64,000 nt of DNA, taken from the NCBI GenBank assembly GCA_046349515.1, contig JAXMCE010000015.1, forward strand, positions 1-64,000. The letters run 5' to 3'. Positions within the stretch are counted from its first letter, which is position 1, and each line of letters starts with the position of its first letter. The translations under genes were made by a program, and so were the position numbers. Shown one piece after another: positions 45,489 to 52,189 of the stretch. This stretch comes from JBGPGW01 sp046349515. GTDB taxonomy: Bacteria; Pseudomonadota; Alphaproteobacteria; CADEGL01. Under the pieces are notes generated by a model. It had not been told where the DNA came from. It did not search any database and worked only from the letters and a program-made list of their open reading frames with translations.

Positions 45489-47030
45489 CTAAGTCGTGCC
45501 GGCTTTCTTCGCGCGCTTGGGGGCGGTCAGCAGTACGACGAAGGGCACCATGCTGAGCGCCACGATCATGATGAGGTGAAACGCGTTGTTGAAGGCGATC
45601 GCGGTCGCTTGCAAGAGGACCACCCGCTCGACGGCGCCGAGCCCCTTCATCTGCGAGAAGCTCCAGGCTTGCGGCAGAAGGTGGTCGCGGAACAGCTCGT
45701 GGAAATAGGTGATGTTCGCGGCCAGGACCTCGTGGCTCACCTGCACGCCGTCCGCCAGCACGATCACGGCGCTCGCGATGCCGACGCCCGTGCCGATGTT
45801 GATGCACAGGCTGTAAAGCGAAACCGCCTCGTTCCGCAGGTGCGGCGCGAGCGTGGCGAAGGCGATGACCGTGAGCGAGACGTAGGTGAACGACGTGCCG
45901 AAGCCGTGGATGAATCCGGCATAGCCGACCTGCCACAGATCGGCGTCGAACGGCCAGCTGGCCATGATCCGGGTGCCGAGCGCGATGCAGGAGAGCCCCA
46001 CGAGGATGAGGGCCTTCGGGTTGAACCGTACGACGAGGCGGCCGACCAGAATCATCGACAGCACGCCGCCGAGGCCGCGCGGCGACATGAGAAGACCGGC
46101 CGTCGCAACGGGAAGTTCGTCGACCCCCTGCAAGCGCAGCGAGAGAAGGAACAGCGGCGTTTGTGAGGTGATCGCCCAGCCGAAGATGAAGATGAGGCCG
46201 AGAAGGACGTTCCTGTCCCTGAAGATGGCCGGATTGAGGAAGGGATGGCGCGCGGTGATCGTTTGGACGACGAGGAGATAGAGGAAGAGCGCCGCGACCC
46301 CCGTCTCGATGACGATCTCCGTCGAGTCGAACCAGTCGAGGCGCTCGCCGCGATTGAGCACGAGCTGGAACGCGGCGAGGGCCAATGACAAGGCGATGAA
46401 GCCGTACCAGTCGAAGCGGCGCGCCTCGACCTTGGGACCCTTCGGCACGAAGGCCCAGATGCCGAGGAACACGACGAGGCTGAAGGGCACGTTGAAGTAG
46501 AACACCCAGGGCCAGCTGTACTCCTCGGTGATGACGCCGCCGATGATGGGCCCCAGCACCGGCCCGAGCGTGACCCCGATGCCCCAGAACGCAAGGGCCG
46601 AGCCGTGCCGTTCGCGCGGATAAGCGTCGAGGATGACGGCCTGGGACAGCGGCATGATCGGGCCGCCTGAGATGCCCTGGAGCAGGCGGAAGGCGACCTC
46701 GACTTCGATCGAGGGGGCCCAGGCGCAGAGAAGGGAGGACAGGCCGAACATGGCGACGGAGGCGAGGTAGACGCGTTTTCGCCCGAACCGGTTGCCGAAC
46801 CAGCCGGCCGAGGCGGTGGTGATCGTCATGGCGACGAGGTAGGAGGTGACCACCCAGGCGATTTGGTCGCGAGTCGCTGAAAACGTCCCCTGCATGTGGG
46901 GAAGCGCCACGACGACGTTGGTCTGGTTGAGCACGAACAGGGTGGTCGACAGCAGCACCGGCGCCATGATGAGGGCGCGCCGTGTCGTCGAGACGACGGG
47001 AGCGGGGGCGGCAGCGGCGGTGACGCTCAT
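45489..47030 (-). CDS. DHA2-family MFS multidrug efflux transporter (EmrB-like), copy 2
   Basis: 513-residue 14-helix transporter paralogous to the downstream gene: first helix NQTNVVVALPHMQGTFSATR, motif A GWFGNRFGRKRVYL, and motif C GIGVTLGPVLGPIIGG. The two genes are 73 bases apart and co-directional, so probably co-transcribed; they may form a pair or export different compounds. No regulator of the TetR or MarR type is seen next to them. Confidence 0.9.
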   Translation of the reverse strand: MSVTAAAAPAPVVSTTRRALIMAPVLLSTTLFVLNQTNVVVALPHMQGTFSATRDQIAWVVTSYLVAMTITTASAGWFGNRFGRKRVYLASVAMFGLSSLLCAWAPSIEVEVAFRLLQGISGGPIMPLSQAVILDAYPRERHGSALAFWGIGVTLGPVLGPIIGGVITEEYSWPWVFYFNVPFSLVVFLGIWAFVPKGPKVEARRFDWYGFIALSLALAAFQLVLNRGERLDWFDSTEIVIETGVAALFLYLLVVQTITARHPFLNPAIFRDRNVLLGLIFIFGWAITSQTPLFLLSLRLQGVDELPVATAGLLMSPRGLGGVLSMILVGRLVVRFNPKALILVGLSCIALGTRIMASWPFDADLWQVGYAGFIHGFGTSFTYVSLTVIAFATLAPHLRNEAVSLYSLCINIGTGVGIASAVIVLADGVQVSHEVLAANITYFHELFRDHLLPQAWSFSQMKGLGAVERVVLLQATAIAFNNAFHLIMIVALSMVPFVVLLTAPKRAKKAGTT

Positions 47031-47101
47031 CGCCTCGCTCTCCGCATCTGGTCCCTTCCTGTATGATCCGTCCCGTAACGCGCCGTCATGGGGGGAATGC
47101 C

Positions 47102-47920
47102 GTGTGGAAGACGCTGCTCTACGAAAAGATCGGCCGGGTCGTTCATATTCGCTTTAACAGACCCAAGGCCTTGAACGCCATCAATCTCGACATGATGGAG
47201 GAGCTCCCGCGGGCGCTCGCCGAAGCCGACCGGGACGCCGAGGTGCGCGTCATTGTGTTGAGCGGGGAGGGCAAGAGCTTCGGCGCGGGCTACGACCTCA
47301 AGCAGGACTGGTCCCAGGCCTTCGGCGGACGCGGGCCGATGAACACTCGCGCCATGCTCAGGGCCTGCGCCGCCTACGAGTTCGCGCCGTGGGCGTGCGA
47401 GAAGCCGACCATCGCCATGGTGAGGGGACATTGCCTCGCGGGCAGCTGCGAGGTGGCCATGATGTGCTGCGTCACCTATGCGTCGGACAACAGCGTCTTC
47501 GGCGAACCCGAGATCCGTTTCTCGACGGCGCCGCCCGTTCTCGTGATGCCGTGGCTCGTCGGCCTCAAGAAGGCGCGGGAGCTTCTCTACACAGGCGACC
47601 TCATCGATGCGGCCGAGGCATTGCGGATCGACATGGTGAATCGCGTCATCCCGGATGCCGAACTCGAGGCCGAAACCTTCAAGCTCGCGCGGCGGATGGC
47701 GACGATCGAGGTCGAGGCGCTCAAGACGACGAAGGCCGCGATCAACCGCGGCGCCGAGATCGCGGGCTTCAAGCAGGCCATCGACTACGCGATCGAGACG
47801 GGCGCCATCCTCGATGCGACACCGACTGAGATGTACAAGCGATTCGTCGAGATCTCGCGCGCCGACGGCCTCACGGCCGCGGTCCGCTGGCGCGAGGCTC
47901 AGTTCAAGGATCTCGATTGA
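47102..47920 (+). CDS. Enoyl-CoA hydratase/isomerase (crotonase) family protein
   Basis: 272-residue crotonase-fold protein acting on acyl-CoA. The two oxyanion-hole segments are SGEGKSFGAGYDLKQD (residues ~60-75) and MVRGHCLAGSCEVAMMC. The catalytic Glu positions of enoyl-CoA hydratase are not both obvious: FGEPEIRFS carries one. It could be a hydratase, isomerase or dehalogenase-like member. GTG start after GGGGGAATGCC. It stands alone between divergent MFS and convergent csrA genes. Confidence 0.85.
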   Translation: MWKTLLYEKIGRVVHIRFNRPKALNAINLDMMEELPRALAEADRDAEVRVIVLSGEGKSFGAGYDLKQDWSQAFGGRGPMNTRAMLRACAAYEFAPWACEKPTIAMVRGHCLAGSCEVAMMCCVTYASDNSVFGEPEIRFSTAPPVLVMPWLVGLKKARELLYTGDLIDAAEALRIDMVNRVIPDAELEAETFKLARRMATIEVEALKTTKAAINRGAEIAGFKQAIDYAIETGAILDATPTEMYKRFVEISRADGLTAAVRWREAQFKDLD

Positions 47921-47936
47921 CGGTTAACGCGCCGCC

Positions 47937-48200
47937 CTAGGTCTGCTTGGCGTCGTCGTCCGTCCCGGGCGGGGGGCTCGGGGCGGCCGCCGGGCGGGTG
48001 TCGGTCGCGTTCGGCGAGAGGCCGGCCGCGGCCCGGTTTTCTTCCTGGATCCGCTCGTAAAGCTCGCGGCGCAGCACGCTCGCATCGGGCGGGAAGGTGA
48101 AACCGAGCTTGGCCGACTTGCCGCGCACATCGACCACGGTGACTTCGATCGTGTCGTTGATCACGACCGATTCGCCAATCTTCCTCGTGAGATACAGCAT
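47937..48200 (-). CDS. csrA: Carbon storage regulator CsrA
   Basis: 87-residue RNA-binding translational regulator. The core MLYLTRKIGESVVINDTIEV and VDVRGKSAKLGFTFP (residues 1-50) with the RREL helix match CsrA/RsmA dimers that bind GGA motifs in mRNA leaders. A Pro/Ala-rich tail of about 27 residues extends beyond the typical ~60-residue length. Its position next to flgB fits control of flagellin or flagellar mRNAs, as known for CsrA/FliW systems; fliW is not in the window. Confidence 0.93.
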   Translation of the reverse strand: MLYLTRKIGESVVINDTIEVTVVDVRGKSAKLGFTFPPDASVLRRELYERIQEENRAAAGLSPNATDTRPAAAPSPPPGTDDDAKQT

Positions 48201-48261
48201 GGGCCTACCTGGGGCATCCGATCGCGTCCGTGAGCGCGCCAAAGGGTCGCTCGGACAACAC

Positions 48262-48287
48262 TTTAGCCCGCTTTACCGCTTGTTAAC
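48262..48287. promoter_or_regulatory. Candidate CtrA-like binding sites in csrA-flgB intergenic region
   Basis: TTTA-N7-TTAC (48262-48276) overlaps TTTA-N7-TTAAC (48272-48287), degenerate forms of the TTAA-N7-TTAA CtrA box, about 80-100 bases upstream of flgB. The region is the only AT-rich patch in the intergenic space. CckA, the kinase feeding CtrA, is encoded 4 kb away. A match this short can occur by chance. Confidence 0.3.
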
Positions 48288-48367
48288 AGGGCCATGCGAG
48301 CCTCAACCCTCGATCACGGGCGAGTGCCGGGACCGGCTCCGCCTGGGCTCCAACCCCCCAGGACCGG

Positions 48368-48775
48368 ATGGATTTTTCCAAAATCCCTCTTTTCAAGATG
48401 ATCTCGCGGCGCATGGAGTGGTTGAGCGCGCGCCAACAGGTCCTGGCCCAGAACATCGCGAACGCCGATACGCCCCGCTACGTTCCGCAGGACCTGAAGG
48501 CGCTCGACTTTCGCGGCGCCATGGCGTCCCAGACGCTGGCGCCCGAACGCACGCACGCCATGCACCTGGCGCTTCCGAACGCCACCGGTGACCTCAAGGC
48601 CGAGCGCCAGCGCTCCGACGAGCAGAACGCCAGCCTGTCCGGCAATGCCGTCGTGCTCCAGGACGAATTGATGAAGGTCGCCGAGACCAACATGTCGCAT
48701 CAGCTCGCGACCAACGTCTACCGCAAGCAACTGTCGCTTTTCCGCCTGGCCATTGGCCGCGGCGGGTCGGGCTAA
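48368..48775 (+). CDS. flgB: Flagellar basal-body rod protein FlgB
   Basis: 135-residue proximal rod protein. LSARQQVLAQNIANADTPRYVPQDL is the conserved N-terminal rod/hook motif, and the C-terminal EDL-type helix (MKVAETNMSHQLATNVYRKQ) is shared with FlgC. Exported by the type III apparatus. First gene of the flgB-flgC-fliE-fliQ-fliR-flhB operon. Confidence 0.96.
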   Translation: MDFSKIPLFKMISRRMEWLSARQQVLAQNIANADTPRYVPQDLKALDFRGAMASQTLAPERTHAMHLALPNATGDLKAERQRSDEQNASLSGNAVVLQDELMKVAETNMSHQLATNVYRKQLSLFRLAIGRGGSG

Positions 48776-48799
48776 CCTCGAAGGAGTCCGCTGACCGAC

Positions 48800-49213
48800 A
48801 TGATGGAATTGCTGAAGCCGCTCAAGATTTCGTCCGCCGGCATGAACGTGCAGACGACGCGTCTCCGCGTGCTCGCGGAAAACATCGCGAACGCCGACTC
48901 GCTGCCCGGGAACGCCGGCGCCGATCCTTACCGGCGCAAGGTCGTCACCTTCAAGAACGCGCTCGACCGCACGATCGGAATCGAGACGGTCCGCATCGAC
49001 AAGATCTCGACTTCGAAAAGCGCCTTCCAGCGCCGCTACGACCCGACCCATCCCGCGGCCGACAAGGACGGCTACGTCCAGGCTCCCAACGTGAATGCGC
49101 TCATCGAGATGATGGACTTCCGCGAAGCGCAGCAGTCCTACCAGGCCAATCTCGGCGTCCTCGACGTGAGCAAGCGCATGATCTCGAGCACCATCGATCT
49201 CCTGAGGTCGTGA
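48800..49213 (+). CDS. flgC: Flagellar basal-body rod protein FlgC
   Basis: 137-residue proximal rod protein with MNVQTTRLRVLAENIANAD and the closing helix VNALIEMMDFREAQQSYQAN. Two consecutive ATGs occur at 48800 and 48803; GGAGTCC precedes them. The stop overlaps the start of a small downstream ORF by one base. Confidence 0.96.
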   Translation: MMELLKPLKISSAGMNVQTTRLRVLAENIANADSLPGNAGADPYRRKVVTFKNALDRTIGIETVRIDKISTSKSAFQRRYDPTHPAADKDGYVQAPNVNALIEMMDFREAQQSYQANLGVLDVSKRMISSTIDLLRS

Positions 49214-49530
49214 TGACATTCCCATCCTGCACGAGCCCGTCCATGACTCCGATCGCTCCGGCGAGCGAGGATGGCGACGCGTGGCGGTTGCGCCGGCGTG
49301 TTCCCCTCTCGGCGCCGCTGCGCCGCACCGAGCTCGCCGCTATCGCCCCTCGCGTGGCCCCGAGCGCCCCTCAGCCGGCCCGAATCGTGCTGTGGGACGA
49401 AGTCGTGTGGGGCGAGGTTGCGCCGTCGCTGTGGGTCGCGCCTGCGGAGGCGATCATCGTCGGGCATCGCGGCCGGAGACGGCTGGCCGCCCGCGGCCGG
49501 GACCGCGCATCGCCGTCGACGCTTCATTAA
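49213..49530 (+). CDS. Small ORF between flgC and fliE, function unknown
   Basis: 105-codon reading frame whose ATG overlaps the flgC TGA (TGATG). Third codon positions are almost always G or C, as in genes of this genome. The product is rich in Ala, Pro and Arg with a hydrophobic, Trp-rich middle (IVLWDEVVWGEVAPSLWVAPAE) and a basic end (RGRRRLAARGRDR). No family recognised. It fills a 400-base gap between flgC and fliE and may be a lineage-specific flagellar accessory. Confidence 0.45.
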   Translation: MTFPSCTSPSMTPIAPASEDGDAWRLRRRVPLSAPLRRTELAAIAPRVAPSAPQPARIVLWDEVVWGEVAPSLWVAPAEAIIVGHRGRRRLAARGRDRASPSTLH

Positions 49531-49615
49531 GCCATCGCCACTAAACCATGGCCGCGCCCAATCCCATCAAGGCGCTTGCCAACCTCCGTTCCTGACTTCG
49601 AGGAGAATTCGATAG

Positions 49616-49921
49616 ATGTCTGTCAATCCGACGAGCGCGATCGCGGCCTATGCGAAAACGCTCGCACAAGGCAAGGCCCCGGGCCTCGAAGCGCGGGACA
49701 GCTCGCAGAATTTCGCGGGCATGGTCAACCAGGCCGTCGGCTCCCTGCGCCAGGGCCTCGCCGCGAGCGAGACCGCGAGCGCGAATGCGCTCACCGGCAA
49801 GGCCGATCTCACGGGCCTCGTGACGTCCGTCGCCAACGCCGAACTCATGCTGCAGACGGTGGTCAGCGTCCGTGACAAGGCCATCCAGGCCTACCAAGAA
49901 ATTCTCCGCATGCCGATCTAG
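49616..49921 (+). CDS. fliE: Flagellar hook-basal body complex protein FliE
   Basis: 101-residue rod-to-MS-ring adaptor. QNFAGMVNQAVGSLRQGLAASE and the C-terminal MLQTVVSVRDKAIQAYQEILRMP are the typical FliE signature. GAGGAG precedes the ATG. First rod component exported, connecting the MS ring to FlgB. Confidence 0.95.
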   Translation: MSVNPTSAIAAYAKTLAQGKAPGLEARDSSQNFAGMVNQAVGSLRQGLAASETASANALTGKADLTGLVTSVANAELMLQTVVSVRDKAIQAYQEILRMPI

Positions 49922-49928
49922 GTGGTCC

Positions 49929-50195
49929 ATGGAAGCCAATGAAGCCCTCGATATCGCGCGGGAAGGCGTCTTCGTGATGCTCAAGATCGGCGCGCCGGTG
50001 ATGCTGGTGGCCATGGTCATCGGTCTGGCCATCTCGCTGGTTCAGGCGCTCACGCAAATCCAGGAAGCGACGCTCTCCTTCGTGCCGAAGATGATCGTCG
50101 TCTTCGTTGCCCTCGTCCTGTTCATGCCCTTCATGCTCTCGACGCTGGCGTCGTTCACCGAACAGCTGGGCGGGCGGATCGCCGGCATCGGCTGA
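49929..50195 (+). CDS. fliQ: Flagellar biosynthetic protein FliQ
   Basis: 88-residue export-gate protein with two membrane helices (MLVAMVIGLAISLVQALTQIQE; MIVVFVALVLFMPFMLSTL). The start at 49929 is the family-typical length; an upstream in-frame start would extend into fliE. It starts seven bases after fliE and is followed by fliR 12 bases on. Confidence 0.95.
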   Translation: MEANEALDIAREGVFVMLKIGAPVMLVAMVIGLAISLVQALTQIQEATLSFVPKMIVVFVALVLFMPFMLSTLASFTEQLGGRIAGIG

Positions 50196-50207
50196 CGGCT
50201 GGGTCCG

Positions 50208-50972
50208 ATGCTCGGCGCGGTCCTCTCCCTCAATCTCTTCGCCTTCTTCCTGGTCTTCGCGCGTCTCGGCACGGCCATGATGCTGATGCCCGGCTTCGGC
50301 GAGACGAATGTGGCGCCGCGGATGCGGCTCGTCTTCGCGCTGGGCCTGACGCTCGTGGTCCTTCCGGTCGTGGCGCAGCGCCTGCCGCGCCCGCCGGCCG
50401 ACGGGATCGGCCTCTTCGTTCTGCTGGGCGGCGAGATGGTCGTCGGCCTCTTTCTCGGCACTGTCATGCGTCTCATGATGGCCGCACTCCAGGTCGCGGG
50501 TTCCGTCGCCGCGTCGGAGATGGGCCTGTCCAGCGTCCTTGCGCCCGACTTCGCCTCCTCCCAGCAGGGCGCCATCGCCGGAAGCTTCCTCGTCGTCGTG
50601 GCGCTCGTGCTCGTCTTTGCCTCGAATCTCCATCATCTCATGCTGACGGGCGTGCTCAGCAGCTACGGGCTTTTCACGCCGGGCGAGCTTCCGCCCTTCG
50701 GCGATTTCGCCGACGCGATCTCGCACGCGGTGTCGCGCAGCTTCCTCATTGGAATCCAGATGGCGGCGCCCTTCATCGTCGTCGGGCTGCTCCTCTCGAT
50801 CGGCATGGGCATCCTGTCGCGCCTCATGCCGCAGGTGCAGATCTTCTTCATCGTGACCCCGCTCCAGATCACGCTCGGCCTTCTTGTGTTCGCCGCCGTG
50901 CTCGCCGCGATCATGGCGTGGTTCATCTCCGGCTTCGAAGACATGCTGGCGGCTTTCACCTCGCCGCTCTGA
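50208..50972 (+). CDS. fliR: Flagellar biosynthetic protein FliR
   Basis: 254-residue inner-membrane export-gate component with about six helices. FARLGTAMMLMPGFGETNVAPRMRL near the start and the central GEMVVGLFLGTVMRLMMAALQVAG segment are diagnostic. It joins FliP and FliQ. The next gene flhB starts three bases after its stop. Confidence 0.95.
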   Translation: MLGAVLSLNLFAFFLVFARLGTAMMLMPGFGETNVAPRMRLVFALGLTLVVLPVVAQRLPRPPADGIGLFVLLGGEMVVGLFLGTVMRLMMAALQVAGSVAASEMGLSSVLAPDFASSQQGAIAGSFLVVVALVLVFASNLHHLMLTGVLSSYGLFTPGELPPFGDFADAISHAVSRSFLIGIQMAAPFIVVGLLLSIGMGILSRLMPQVQIFFIVTPLQITLGLLVFAAVLAAIMAWFISGFEDMLAAFTSPL

Positions 50973-50975
50973 GCC

Positions 50976-52058
50976 ATGTCCGACGATCACGACGATTCAC
51001 AAAAAACAGAAGAGCCGACACAAAAACGGCTGAGCGATGCGCGCAAGCGCGGCCAGGTGCCGAGCTCGCGCGAAATCAACCACTGGTTCATCCTGCTGGC
51101 CGCGACGCTCGCCATCGGCATGCTGCTGCCGCGGAGCCTGGGCGACCTCACGCGGGCGCTCGCGCCGTTTCTCTCCTCCGCGCACGCGATCGATCTCACG
51201 GCCGGCAACCTGTCCGGGATTCTCATGGAGGTGTTCGCGGAGGTGGGCGACGCCCTTCTCGTTCCGCTGGGCCTCCTCATCCTCGCGGCCCTCGCCGCCG
51301 GGTTCGTTCAGAACGGCTTTGTCTTCGCATCCGAGCTCATCGAGCCCAGTCTCGAAAAGATCTCGCTCATCAGCGGCTTCAAGCGCCTCTTCTCGCCGAA
51401 GTCGCTCGTGGAGTTCACGAAGGGCCTGATCAAGATCGCGATCGTCGGCGCGGCGGCTGTGACCGCGGTCCTGCCGGCGATGGGCGACCTCGACACGCTC
51501 ACGACCTACGATCTGCCGGCCGTCCTCGATCGCGCGCAGCATCTCGTCTACCGCCTGATGATCGCGGTTCTCGCCGTGATGTCGCTGATCGCGGGCCTCG
51601 ACTACCTCTATCAGCGCCTCGACTTCCGGCGACGGATGCGCATGTCGCGCGAGGAGATGAAGCAGGAGTACAAGGAGACCGAGGGCGATCCCATGGTCCG
51701 CGGCCGCATCCGCCAGCTGCGCCAGGAGAAAGCCAAGCGCCGCATGATGACCGCCGTGCCCAAGGCGGACGTCGTGCTCACCAACCCGACCCATTACGCC
51801 GTCGCCTTGAGCTACAAGCCCGAGACCATGGCCGCTCCCGTCGTGGTGGCGAAGGGCGTCGATTCCCTGGCGCTGCGCATTCGCGAGGTCGCGCGCGAGC
51901 ACGCGGTCCCCATCGTCGAGAATCCGCCGCTCGCGCGGGCGCTCCATGCGGCGGTCAAGATCGACCAGGCGATTCCGCCGGAACACTACATGGCCGTCGC
52001 GAAGGTGATCGGCTACGTCATGGGCTTGCGCCAGCGCGCGACCGGCCGGCCCGGCTAG
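50976..52058 (+). CDS. flhB: Flagellar biosynthetic protein FlhB
   Basis: 360-residue export switch protein. Cytosolic start QKTEEPTQKRLSDARKRGQVPSS, four membrane helices, and the autocleavage motif NPTH at residues 270-273, where cleavage between Asn and Pro changes export specificity from rod/hook to filament. Last gene of the flgB operon before cckA. Confidence 0.96.
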   Translation: MSDDHDDSQKTEEPTQKRLSDARKRGQVPSSREINHWFILLAATLAIGMLLPRSLGDLTRALAPFLSSAHAIDLTAGNLSGILMEVFAEVGDALLVPLGLLILAALAAGFVQNGFVFASELIEPSLEKISLISGFKRLFSPKSLVEFTKGLIKIAIVGAAAVTAVLPAMGDLDTLTTYDLPAVLDRAQHLVYRLMIAVLAVMSLIAGLDYLYQRLDFRRRMRMSREEMKQEYKETEGDPMVRGRIRQLRQEKAKRRMMTAVPKADVVLTNPTHYAVALSYKPETMAAPVVVAKGVDSLALRIREVAREHAVPIVENPPLARALHAAVKIDQAIPPEHYMAVAKVIGYVMGLRQRATGRPG

Positions 52059-52069
52059 TTGGCGCGGCA

Positions 52070-52097
52070 TTGGACAGGCGCCCGACTATGGTATTAT
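52070..52097 (+). promoter_or_regulatory. Putative sigma70-type promoter of cckA
   Basis: TTGGAC (52070-52075) and TATTAT (52092-52097) are separated by 16 bases, close to the housekeeping consensus, 93 bases upstream of the cckA ATG and just after flhB. It implies that cckA is transcribed independently of the flagellar operon. Confidence 0.6.
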
Positions 52098-52189
52098 GGC
52101 ACCATGACGCGTGGGGGATCGACCATGGGCGGCACGGCGCGCCCGGGGATGCCCGATTGTCCCGGCGTTGAGGCGAGGGGGCGGCCGGG

